A stretch of 37,742 bases of DNA, taken from contig JAQVQL010000003.1 of the NCBI GenBank assembly GCA_028701595.1, positions 1 through 37,742 of the forward strand, read 5' to 3'. The notes below the pieces were generated by a model, which saw nothing but the letters and a program-made list of their open reading frames with translations, searched no databases and was not told where the DNA came from. This DNA is from Herbinix sp. (GTDB taxonomy: Bacteria; Bacillota; Clostridia; Lachnospirales; Lachnospiraceae). The translations under genes and the position numbers were made by a program. Shown here piece after piece: positions 25,785 to 34,751 of the stretch; position 1 is the stretch's first letter; each line of letters opens with the position of its first letter.

Positions 25785-26459
25785 ATGATTTTTTCAGAAA
25801 AACTTGTACTTATTAGGAAAAACAAAGGCTATTCACAGGAGGAGCTGGCAGAAGCGCTTGATGTATCACGTCAGGCTATTGCAAAATGGGAAAGCGGACA
25901 AAGCTATCCGGAGATTTTTAACCTTATTGCGCTTAGTAGCTTGTTTAATGTAACAATCGATTATCTGGTTAAGGATAAGGATGGTTGTATGCTAAAGCCA
26001 ATTGAACAGAATTCTTATGTTATCGATGAACTGAGAGAATTTCTGTTAAAGGCTAAGAATAAAACCTATGCTGGAAAGGGTGCCGAGAGCTCGCCCTCAA
26101 GACCGCTTTCACATGACTTCAGATATGAGGAGAATGACTTGCTTTATATTGACACTTATCTCGGGGGAGAGTGTTTCTCGGGAGAAGAGGCCGTATGGAA
26201 AGATAGTGTTCCAATCTGGGCAATGAATTACAGTGGAAGAGTTATAGGAGAGAATTTTAGCGGAGATTTTCTAAAGTCAGCATTAAGAGAGGTTCCATAT
26301 GACAAACCATATCGAGGTCCTTCATATTTTCAGGATGGAGATTATGTGTATGTTTGTAAGGTTGATGGCACGTTTGAGTGGTATCAGGGATATGAAGAGA
26401 TAATGTATCAGGATGTAAAAATCTATGAGTGTTTTTTCCATGGTGGAAAAATAAAATAG
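25785..26459 (+). CDS. XRE-family HTH regulator with C-terminal DUF5680-like domain
   Basis: LIRKNKGYSQEELAEALDVSRQAIAKWESGQSYPEIFNLIALSSLFNVTIDYLV; C-terminal RYEENDLLYIDTYLGGECFSGEEAVWKDSVPIWAMNYSGRV. Confidence 0.85.
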   Translation: MIFSEKLVLIRKNKGYSQEELAEALDVSRQAIAKWESGQSYPEIFNLIALSSLFNVTIDYLVKDKDGCMLKPIEQNSYVIDELREFLLKAKNKTYAGKGAESSPSRPLSHDFRYEENDLLYIDTYLGGECFSGEEAVWKDSVPIWAMNYSGRVIGENFSGDFLKSALREVPYDKPYRGPSYFQDGDYVYVCKVDGTFEWYQGYEEIMYQDVKIYECFFHGGKIK

Positions 26460-26491
26460 GCAATAGAGCCTATAGCTGAAGGGAGCTTTTA

Positions 26492-26797
26492 ATGGTGTCA
26501 AAAAGACATAGGAAAATAATTGTTGCATTAACGATTATTACAACTATAATTACAATAGTTAGTGCCTCATGGGAATTTATAATGCGTATCTATATACAAT
26601 ATAGATTTCAAATTAGTAGAGACAATTATAACAGTTCAAGCTCAATAGGAATTATCGGTGGAGCAGATGGACCTACAGCTATATTTCTTAGTGGCAAACA
26701 ATATTCAAGCATAGTAACTTTAGTATTTGCGCTTTTATCAGCCCTAGGTATTATATATCTAATTCTTACAAGTAAGAGGAACTGTAGGCAAAAATGA
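26492..26797 (+). CDS. Small two-TM protein with a Na+-translocating decarboxylase beta-like GIIGGADGPTAIF motif
   Basis: 101 aa: N-terminal hydrophobic helix, SSIGIIGGADGPTAIFLSGKQY, C-terminal hydrophobic helix. Confidence 0.65.
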   Translation: MVSKRHRKIIVALTIITTIITIVSASWEFIMRIYIQYRFQISRDNYNSSSSIGIIGGADGPTAIFLSGKQYSSIVTLVFALLSALGIIYLILTSKRNCRQK

Positions 26798-26877
26798 TAA
26801 AGAAGCGCGTTTAAAATGGTAATATATAATTGTTTATATTCTTATTGACGTGCTGCAAATTAACACGTTAATTAGCC

Positions 26878-26906
26878 TTGATATTTATAGCGTGATAATC
26901 TATAAT
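26878..26906 (+). promoter_or_regulatory. Promoter of the toxin-antitoxin operon
   Basis: TTGATA 26878-26883, 17-bp spacer, TATAAT 26901-26906. Confidence 0.65.
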
Positions 26907-26920
26907 TATGGTATAAGGAG

Positions 26921-27175
26921 ATGATGATTATGCCAAATATTAAGCCTGTTTCAGATTTAAGGAATTATACAGATGTACTCAATGAAGTTAGAGAAGATAG
27001 TCCGGTTTATTTAACCAGAAATGGCAGAGGCGAATATGCAATTATCAAATTAAAGGAACTTGATAGATTGAAGGCGACAATACGCTTGCTTTCCAATCTG
27101 GAAGAGGGCGAGAAATCTGCTAGAGAAAAAGGGTGGCTTTCTGCACAGGATGTTGAAGCTAAACTGGGATTATAA
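26921..27175 (+). CDS. Type II antitoxin, Phd/YefM (RelB) family
   Basis: NIKPVSDLRNYTDVLNEVREDSPVYLTRNGRGEYAIIKLKELDRLKA. Confidence 0.9.
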   Translation: MMIMPNIKPVSDLRNYTDVLNEVREDSPVYLTRNGRGEYAIIKLKELDRLKATIRLLSNLEEGEKSAREKGWLSAQDVEAKLGL

Positions 27176-27177
27176 AT

Positions 27178-27496
27178 ATGGCAAACATTGAATATTCACC
27201 TAAAGCACTAGAGGATTTACAATCTTTACGTGATTATATTACTGAAAATTGGGGAGAGTCTGTCTCGGAGAGAATATTAAGAAAGATTATTTTGGATATT
27301 AGAAGATTGGAGAAGTATCCGTTATTAAGGGTGAATTTATCTAAGCAAATAGATACCCCAACAGATTATCACTATATATATAGAAAAGAATTATGTTTTC
27401 TACCATTTAGAACTTGATAAAATTAGGATTGTACGTATTCTAAATGAGCAGCAGGATTATATGATGCAATTATTTGGAATAAATTCAGAATCTTAA
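27178..27496 (+). pseudogene. RelE/ParE-family toxin, frameshifted at a (TA)5 tract
   Basis: Frame 1: MANIEYSPKALEDLQSLRDYITENWGESVSERILRKIILDIRRLEKYPLLRVNLSKQIDTPTDYHYIY; the family continuation EKNYVFYHLELDKIRIVRILNEQQDYMMQLFGINSES* is in another frame just after tatatatata. Confidence 0.85.
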
Positions 27497-27515
27497 GAAT
27501 AATAAAAACTTTAGT

Positions 27516-27559
27516 AAAGACCATTGTGAAGCAAAGGACGATTACAAGGGTCTTTTTTT
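27516..27559 (+). terminator. Intrinsic terminator of the TA operon
   Basis: AAAGACC..TTGT / ACAA..GGTCTTT stem followed by a T-run. Confidence 0.7.
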
Positions 27560-27560
27560 C

Positions 27561-27735
27561 GTGCGCCCGGCATGGGCGCAATCTAACGGGTGAAAGTCCC
27601 GAAACCGCGCGGTAGTGAGAAGGTTATAGTTGAACACCAAGGGTGTCGTCGGTGACGGTGAATCGAAGGTACGGGCAAACCTCTGGGCTGACAAACATAG
27701 TCTCAGTAGGAGGCTAGTAGGCTTTCTATGTAAAA
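27561..27735 (+). mobile_element. Truncated 5' fragment (domain I) of a group II intron, class C-like
   Basis: GTGCG 5' boundary; GTGCGCCCGGCATGGGCGCAATCTAACGGGTGAAAGTCCCGAA...CAAGGGTGTCGTCGGTGACGGTGAATC.GAAGG..CGGGCAAACCTCTGGGCTGACAAACA...GAGGCTAG resembles group IIC intron domain I; no RT ORF or domain V seen downstream. Confidence 0.8.
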
Positions 27736-27915
27736 CTCTATTAGAAACCTATAATAACAAGTAATGGTACTGTATTATTATGTATATATTTTATTCTTGT
27801 TGAGTTTAAATCTAATTCATAGTAGAATGATAGGGTATCTTTTTGTTGATATTATTATTTGTATACTTTGTATTTTGTAAAGCTAATCATAAGAACATAA
27901 AGCGAGGGAAAAATA

Positions 27916-29265
27916 TTGAATCTGGGAACTGAAAGGATATCAAAGCTTCTATGGCAGCTTAGTATACCGGCAATCCTTGGGATGCTCAGCAGTGCGATTT
28001 TTAATATTGTAGACAGAATCTATGTAGGTAGAATCAGCTCCTATGCCTTAACCGCAGTGGGAATTACCATGCCTGTTCAAATCATACAGATGGCCTTTAT
28101 ATTATTAGTGGGGGTTGGAACCTCTGCTCTGATTTCTATAAGGCTCGGCGAAGGTAAGAAGGATGAAGCTGAGGATATTTTATTTCTTGCATTAAAATAT
28201 ATAATAATTTTTTTAATTTCCTTTACTATATTATTTATAATATTTTTAGACCCAATACTGAGTGTTCTGTCTATATCTGATAATGTATTACCCTATGCAA
28301 AGGAATATATAGTAATCATAATTGTGGGTTCCATAATAGGTATTCCAGGATATTGCTTAAACAATTCCTTACGCTCTATAGGCAAAGCGGGAGTATCCAT
28401 GAAGATTATTATCATTACATCTGTAATGAACATAATATTGGATCCACTGTTTATATTTGTTTTTAAGATGGGAATAGCGGGTGCGGCTATTGCTACAGTT
28501 ATCTCCCAGACCACTTTGACAGTATATGTGATTTATGCATTTATTAAGAGAAGGGATTTTGTAATTAATTTAAAGCTAAGGAAAATTAGCAGTGAGTTAA
28601 GCTTACTTGGTAAAAGCCTAAAGCTGGGTATGCCATCCTTTTATATTCAGATATTAGCTGCTGCTGTAAATCTCTTTATAAATAGGAATTTACTTAAGTA
28701 TGGTACTGATCTTGATATTGCGTCTATAACGATAATGGCTTCCATATATAGCTTTTATCATATGATAGTCATAGGGATTGTTCAGGGCAATAATTCCATA
28801 TGCGGCTATAATTGGGGATCAAAACAATATGATAGGGTACGAAAGTCCCTGGAGCTAGCCTTGTTTTATTCTTTTTTGCTATCAGTATTATTGTTTATAA
28901 TAATATTACTGTTTCCACAGTTATTGGTATCTATATTCACAGATGATAAAGCTCTGATAGAGATTACATCGGCAGGTATTAGATTTCATCTGTGTATGCT
29001 TCCGATTGTAGGACCTCTGACTGTAAGCTCGCAATACTTCCAGGTTGTTGATAAGACTAAGCTTAGCAGTATATTGGCTTTCTTAAGATATGGAATAATA
29101 ATTGTTCCTGCAATACTTATATTGGCCCCAAGACTGGGAATAAGGGGAATATATATAAGTAATGCTCTATCTGATGGTATTACGGGTCTAGTTTCAATTA
29201 TTTATATTATTTTAGAGCTTAATATATTAAAGAGAATGGGTTCGGTTATAACGTACAATAAGTAA
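27916..29265 (+). CDS. MATE-family efflux transporter
   Basis: 449 aa, 12 TM pattern; LWQLSIPAILGMLSSAIFNIVDRIYVGRI, GGxGTSALISIRLGEGKKDEAE-like; TTG start. Confidence 0.93.
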   Translation: MNLGTERISKLLWQLSIPAILGMLSSAIFNIVDRIYVGRISSYALTAVGITMPVQIIQMAFILLVGVGTSALISIRLGEGKKDEAEDILFLALKYIIIFLISFTILFIIFLDPILSVLSISDNVLPYAKEYIVIIIVGSIIGIPGYCLNNSLRSIGKAGVSMKIIIITSVMNIILDPLFIFVFKMGIAGAAIATVISQTTLTVYVIYAFIKRRDFVINLKLRKISSELSLLGKSLKLGMPSFYIQILAAAVNLFINRNLLKYGTDLDIASITIMASIYSFYHMIVIGIVQGNNSICGYNWGSKQYDRVRKSLELALFYSFLLSVLLFIIILLFPQLLVSIFTDDKALIEITSAGIRFHLCMLPIVGPLTVSSQYFQVVDKTKLSSILAFLRYGIIIVPAILILAPRLGIRGIYISNALSDGITGLVSIIYIILELNILKRMGSVITYNK

Positions 29266-29351
29266 GAAAGAATTAAATTGGATATTTGCGTATTGCAATT
29301 AATTAGTGTAGAATACTAATACTCATATTAGCATAATTAAGGAGACAAAGA

Positions 29352-29837
29352 GTGGAGATAAGACAGACTATAATAGAGGATTTGGATAAGGTCATGGAGA
29401 TATATGATGATGCCAGAAACCATATGAGAGAGAATGGTAACCCCAACCAATGGGGAGGCGGTTATCCGAACATTGAATTAATTAAGCAAGACATATATGA
29501 TGAAAAAAGTTATGTATGTGTGGAAGATAATCAGATTCTAGCTGTTTTCTATTTTAATATTGGATCTGATCCTACTTATCTTAATATATACCAAGGCAGT
29601 TGGATTAATGATGATCCATATGGTGTGGTTCATAGGATAGCATCCGGCAACCGTAAGAAGGGTGTTGCCTCATTTTGTCTGAGTTGGTGCCTTGATAAGT
29701 GGCCTAATATCCGAATTGATACTCACGAGGATAATATAATCATGCAAAACTTCCTTACTAAGAACGGATTTAATAAATGCGGGATTATTTATCTTGAGGA
29801 CGGTGCAGAGAGAATAGCTTATCAAAAAGTTAAATAG
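29352..29837 (+). CDS. GNAT-family N-acetyltransferase
   Basis: MEIRQTIIEDLDKVMEIYDDARNHMRENGNPNQWG..HRIASGNRKKGVASFCLSWCL...NFLTKNGFNKCGIIYLEDG; GTG start. Confidence 0.85.
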   Translation: MEIRQTIIEDLDKVMEIYDDARNHMRENGNPNQWGGGYPNIELIKQDIYDEKSYVCVEDNQILAVFYFNIGSDPTYLNIYQGSWINDDPYGVVHRIASGNRKKGVASFCLSWCLDKWPNIRIDTHEDNIIMQNFLTKNGFNKCGIIYLEDGAERIAYQKVK

Positions 29838-29851
29838 TTATTAGTAATCAA

Positions 29852-29880
29852 TTGACAAATGTTATTAGTAACTATATTAT
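29852..29880 (+). promoter_or_regulatory. Promoter of the oligopeptide transporter operon
   Basis: TTGACA 29852-29857, 17-bp spacer, TATTAT 29875-29880. Confidence 0.65.
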
Positions 29881-29992
29881 AGTATGCATATCAAAATAGT
29901 ATGGAAACATACTAAAAACAGAGATGCTAAAGATATTTCAATATATAGTAATAAACATTATAATTAACAAATAGAAAAGGAACGGTGATTTT

Positions 29993-31663
29993 ATGAAAAA
30001 GACAGGAAAGCTTATATTAGTTATGCTATTTACATTAATAATCTCGGCATCATTAATCGCATGCTCTAAAGATGACACGAATAATGACACGAATAATGAT
30101 ACGAATAATTCTTCCGATAAAGATATAACAGAAGGGAATAAGGACAAAAGCTCGAATGATATTGTTAACGTCGGTGTTACAGATTCACTTAGCTCTGTAA
30201 ATCCTCTTTTGCAGGATGGTACAGAGGTAGTTAAATATACTACATCATTAGCGTTTTTACCACTAATGGAGCTTAACCATGACTTAGAATTCGTAAGTCA
30301 GCTAGCAAAAGAGATAACTACAGAGGATAATAAGACATTTACCATTCATTTAGATGAGAATGCAGTTTGGTCCGATGGTGAGCCAGTTACCTCAGAGGAT
30401 GTAGTTTTTACTTATTTACTTTGGACCAGCCCTGAAATAGGAAGCGTAGGAATGTCTATGGAGAAGATAGTAGGAACCGGAGATGACGGATATGCCGAGC
30501 AGGGTGCAACATCAGTCAGCGGAGTTGTTGCTGTTGATGAGCATACAGTACAGATAAGCACAAAGACCGAGATGGCATTACATTCCTTCACGAATATCTT
30601 TGGTCGTTATATTCTCACATTGCCTGAGCATGTTCTTAGGGATGTACCTAGGTCAGACCTTTTATCCTATGACTGGTTTAATGCTCCAACTGTAATAAGC
30701 GGACCATATTTTATTAAGGATGTGGATTTAAATCATTATGTTACACTTGAAGCTAATGAGAACTTCTTTATGGGAGCGCCCAAAATTAAGAATCTAAATA
30801 TAAAGGTTGTTACGGCGAGCCAGCTGCTTGCTGGACTTAGATCGGGTGAAATTGATCTTGTACAGCAGACTACCGGTGCAGTTTTACAGGAGGATTATGA
30901 TTCTGTAAGAGCGCTTGATGGAATCACTGTCTATGACGGAACACCGGTAACAAATCAGTCTATTTTCTTTAATACTGAGCGGGTTACTGATGCAAGAATT
31001 CGACAAGCGATTTTATACGGAATTGATCGTCAAACGATACTGAAGGATTTAATGAAAGGACAGGGAGAGGTAGTAGAAGCCTTCTTAGCCAGTGCAGGTC
31101 CCTTCTATGATGATGTGACCCCAATAGCTTATAATCCAGATAGGGCTATAGAGCTTCTTAATGAGGCAGAGGCAGACGGCTGGGATAAAACGACACAGTA
31201 TACCTTCTATGTGAATAGCGGTGATACAACATTTGTACAGATAGCTAGCTTTATTGCAGCAAAGCTTGGAGAAATTGGACTTAATATCAAGATCAATACA
31301 GTAGACATTGCATCTTTGCTCTCAATAGCAGGAACAGGTGAATTTGATTTATTGGCGGTACAATATACCTATACTCCTGTGGATCCTTATACGGATATTA
31401 GTTGGTTACTATCAAAGGGTGGTTGGACCAGATATTATAATGATGATATCGTACAAGCTCTTGATATGACACAGAAAATAACTAACATGGATGAAATTAT
31501 AAAGCAATACCGCATAATTACTGACATAACTCAACAAGAGGTTCCTATGATATCTGCATATATTATCAGTGCCATCGGAGCGGTTAATAACCGTCTTGGG
31601 AACGCTGTGCCTGATGTATATGGAACATTTATAAATGTCCATGAATGGGAAGTTGCAAAATAG
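29993..31663 (+). CDS. Oligopeptide/dipeptide ABC transporter substrate-binding lipoprotein
   Basis: Lipobox ISASLIACSKDD; SBP_bac_5 pattern VGVTDSLSSVNPLL...NAVWSDGEPVTSEDVVFTYLL...RQAILYGIDRQTIL...YNPDRAIELLNEA. Confidence 0.93.
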   Translation: MKKTGKLILVMLFTLIISASLIACSKDDTNNDTNNDTNNSSDKDITEGNKDKSSNDIVNVGVTDSLSSVNPLLQDGTEVVKYTTSLAFLPLMELNHDLEFVSQLAKEITTEDNKTFTIHLDENAVWSDGEPVTSEDVVFTYLLWTSPEIGSVGMSMEKIVGTGDDGYAEQGATSVSGVVAVDEHTVQISTKTEMALHSFTNIFGRYILTLPEHVLRDVPRSDLLSYDWFNAPTVISGPYFIKDVDLNHYVTLEANENFFMGAPKIKNLNIKVVTASQLLAGLRSGEIDLVQQTTGAVLQEDYDSVRALDGITVYDGTPVTNQSIFFNTERVTDARIRQAILYGIDRQTILKDLMKGQGEVVEAFLASAGPFYDDVTPIAYNPDRAIELLNEAEADGWDKTTQYTFYVNSGDTTFVQIASFIAAKLGEIGLNIKINTVDIASLLSIAGTGEFDLLAVQYTYTPVDPYTDISWLLSKGGWTRYYNDDIVQALDMTQKITNMDEIIKQYRIITDITQQEVPMISAYIISAIGAVNNRLGNAVPDVYGTFINVHEWEVAK

Positions 31664-31688
31664 ATTAGAAAGTATAATGTTATAATTT

Positions 31689-32735
31689 TTGAGGAGGAAA
31701 AACCTCCGTTATATACAGTACAAAAGTAATAAGTTTTTTAGGAGGTTTAGGATGGAGCCCTTATTACAGGTAGAGGATCTTACAATAGCTTTTGTAGAGG
31801 ATAATACACAGACAGTTGTGGTGGATAAGGCTGGATTCTCAGTAAAATCTGGAGAGGTTATATGTATTGTAGGGGAGTCCGGCTGCGGTAAAAGTGTTAC
31901 AGCCCTATCCTTACTTGGATTGTTGAGCCCTAATGCTCGCATTATAGATGGAAGTATAATATTTGAGGGAAAAGACCTTCTTAAAATGAATGAGAAGGAA
32001 CTTGATGGTATCAGGGGTAGTGAGGCTACTATGGTATTTCAAGATGTTATGAACAGCTTAAATCCTGTACTTACCATCGGCAATCAACTGACAGAGATTA
32101 TCCGTATTCATATGGGCTATGATAGAAAAAAGGCCAATGAATATGCTATAGAAATGATAAAAAAAGTTGGCTTACCAGATGCTAAGGCTGTTATGAAGAA
32201 GTATCCTCATATGCTTTCAGGTGGAATGCAGCAGAGAGTTATGATAGCCATAGCTTTGGCCTGCGGGCCAAAGCTTATAATAGCCGATGAGCCTACAACT
32301 GCTTTAGATGTTACTATACAGCTTCAGATTATGAAGCTTTTAGTGGAGCTGCAGAAGGAATTTCACATGTCAATTCTATTGATTACACATGATATCGGAC
32401 TTGTAGCAGAGCTTGCCGACAGAGTCATTATAATGTATGCGGGGCAGTTTATGGAGGAAGCTCCGGTGAATCAATTATTTGATCACCCATCACACCCATA
32501 TACAAGAGCACTTCTTGAATCGGTTCCTTGTATATATGATGATCCAGACAAAAAGCTATCCTCCATTCCTGGGACCGTTCCGGATAATTATCAGGATATT
32601 GAAGGCTGTAGGTTCTTTGGACGTTGTTCCTATGGGATTCCAGCTTGTAAGGAAAAGCAGGTTTATTCTGAACTTGAAGAGGGGCATTTTGTAAGATGTC
32701 ACCGAGCTGTAAAGGAGGAGATTCCTTTTGTATAA
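31689..32735 (+). CDS. Oligopeptide ABC transporter ATP-binding protein (OppD/DppD-like; likely start ATG 31752)
   Basis: [51 protein letters not shown]-terminal CRFFGRCSYGIPAC; GGAGG SD at 31741-31745. Confidence 0.93.
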   Translation: MRRKNLRYIQYKSNKFFRRFRMEPLLQVEDLTIAFVEDNTQTVVVDKAGFSVKSGEVICIVGESGCGKSVTALSLLGLLSPNARIIDGSIIFEGKDLLKMNEKELDGIRGSEATMVFQDVMNSLNPVLTIGNQLTEIIRIHMGYDRKKANEYAIEMIKKVGLPDAKAVMKKYPHMLSGGMQQRVMIAIALACGPKLIIADEPTTALDVTIQLQIMKLLVELQKEFHMSILLITHDIGLVAELADRVIIMYAGQFMEEAPVNQLFDHPSHPYTRALLESVPCIYDDPDKKLSSIPGTVPDNYQDIEGCRFFGRCSYGIPACKEKQVYSELEEGHFVRCHRAVKEEIPFV

Positions 32736-33735
32736 TAAGGAAGATAGAAAGCCTCTGATGGTAACCCGCGGATTAAAAAAGTATTATCCTGTGAGGGGTA
32801 CGACCATAGGTAAGAATAGCCCCGTTACACACGCCGTTGATGGCGTAGATTTTGAGATATATGAAGGAGAAACACTTGGCATTGTTGGTGAATCCGGTTG
32901 TGGCAAGTCTACTATTGGACGGCAAATTGTAGCCCTGGAGAAGCCTACTTCGGGGCATGTTCTATATCAGGGAGAATCGATATCAGAAATGTCCACAAGG
33001 CAACTTCGTAAAATCAGAACTCAATTACAGATGGTGTTTCAGGATTCAACATCATCATTAAACCCAAGAAAGCAGGTCTATGATATTCTGGCTGCTCCCA
33101 TGCTTTATCATGGAATTACCACGGGTGATAATCTAGATGGAGAAATCAACAGACTTTTAGACCTAGTTGGTCTACCAAAGTCTATGAAGCATAGATATCC
33201 TCACGAGTTTTCGGGAGGACAAAGGCAAAGGATTGGCATTGCTAAGGCTCTATCTGTAAAGCCAAGACTTATAGTATGTGATGAGCCTGTAAGTGCACTT
33301 GATGTATCAGTGCAGGCGCAAATACTAAATCTACTAAAGCAGCTACAGGATGAGTTCAAATTAACATATGTGTTTATTGCTCATGGATTGGGTGCGGTTC
33401 GCTATGTAAGTAGTCGGATTGCTATAATGTATCTTGGAAGAATTGTAGAAATCGCCAATACACAGGAGCTTTTTGATGACCCCGTACATCCCTATACCAA
33501 GGCTTTGTTCGATGCTTCGCCCATACCTGCCCCCAAGCTTCGGGGAAGAGAGAGAATAGTACTCAAAGGAGAAATCCCCTCATCGGTGAATCCTCCTAAG
33601 GGTTGCAGATTTCATACCAGATGTCCATATGCTATCCCATCGTGTGAGATTAATGACCCTCCGCTTATACCTGTTAAGCCCGGAAGTAATCATATGGCTG
33701 CTTGTCCGGTACTTTTGGCAGAAAGAGAAAGGTGA
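32728..33735 (+). CDS. Oligopeptide ABC transporter ATP-binding protein (OppF/DppF-like)
   Basis: [73 protein letters not shown]. Confidence 0.93.
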   Translation: MYNKEDRKPLMVTRGLKKYYPVRGTTIGKNSPVTHAVDGVDFEIYEGETLGIVGESGCGKSTIGRQIVALEKPTSGHVLYQGESISEMSTRQLRKIRTQLQMVFQDSTSSLNPRKQVYDILAAPMLYHGITTGDNLDGEINRLLDLVGLPKSMKHRYPHEFSGGQRQRIGIAKALSVKPRLIVCDEPVSALDVSVQAQILNLLKQLQDEFKLTYVFIAHGLGAVRYVSSRIAIMYLGRIVEIANTQELFDDPVHPYTKALFDASPIPAPKLRGRERIVLKGEIPSSVNPPKGCRFHTRCPYAIPSCEINDPPLIPVKPGSNHMAACPVLLAERER

Positions 33736-33780
33736 TAGAAAGCCACTTTCTACCATAAAGCACAAATAACATATGCAGGA

Positions 33781-34737
33781 ATGAGGAAAACAATGCTTAA
33801 ATATATCATAAAAAGAATATTAATCGCTATACCAGTACTTATCGGTATTACTATTCTGGATTATGCCATTATGAGTCTCGCTGGTAGTCCCTTGGAAATG
33901 ATGCTGGGGCCAAAGACTACTGAAGCGGCGTTAGAGGCTAAAGCGATACAGCTTGGACTGGATAAACCCTTTTATGTTCAATATTTTGTGTGGCTTAAGA
34001 ATATGTTACAGGGAAATCTGGGTTATTCGATAAAAAGCTATCAGCCTGTAAGGCAGATCATTAGTAGTCATCTGGGGCCAACGCTTTTGCTGATGGGAAC
34101 CTCAATGCTTGTGGGACTTGGATTTGCCATACCCATCGGTATTTATAGTGCGATTCATAGATACACAAAAAGAGACTATTCCTTGGTAACCATGTCATTT
34201 TTCGGGACAAGTATACCAAGCTTTTTTCTCTCGTTAATATTTATATATTTATTTACAGTAAGGGTAGGCTGGCTTCCCTCCAGTGGGATGCGAACCGCGG
34301 GAGGAGACGGAGGTTGGGGTGACCTAATCAGACATATGGTAATGCCTGTACTAGTTCTTGCCATCTCCATTGCCGGTTCAAATATCCGTTATGTAAGAAG
34401 TGCGGTTCTTGAGATATTACAAAAGGATTATGTTCGTACAGCAAAGTCTAAGGGTATCGGACGTTTTCTTACTATCAATAAGCATGCCCTTCGTAATGCT
34501 CTTATACCTATCATTACCGTAATTGGTATGCAGATTCCAACACTTTTTGGAGGAGCAGTTATTATTGAACAGGTTTTTAGCTGGCCGGGTCTTGGACTAA
34601 TCACTATGAATGCCATAATGAGTAGGGATTACCCTCTTGTTATGGGAGTAGCCCTCTTAACGGCGGTGGTGGTTCTGGTGGCTAATTTAATTACAGATAT
34701 CTTATATGCTTTGGTAGATCCAACCATAAAGTATTAG
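33781..34737 (+). CDS. Oligopeptide ABC transporter permease (OppB/DppB-like)
   Basis: MLKYIIKRILIAIPVLIGITILDYAIMSLAGSP...RNALIPIITVIGMQIPTLFGGAVIIEQVFSWPGLG. Confidence 0.93.
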   Translation: MRKTMLKYIIKRILIAIPVLIGITILDYAIMSLAGSPLEMMLGPKTTEAALEAKAIQLGLDKPFYVQYFVWLKNMLQGNLGYSIKSYQPVRQIISSHLGPTLLLMGTSMLVGLGFAIPIGIYSAIHRYTKRDYSLVTMSFFGTSIPSFFLSLIFIYLFTVRVGWLPSSGMRTAGGDGGWGDLIRHMVMPVLVLAISIAGSNIRYVRSAVLEILQKDYVRTAKSKGIGRFLTINKHALRNALIPIITVIGMQIPTLFGGAVIIEQVFSWPGLGLITMNAIMSRDYPLVMGVALLTAVVVLVANLITDILYALVDPTIKY

Positions 34738-34751
34738 AAACGGAGATAACT

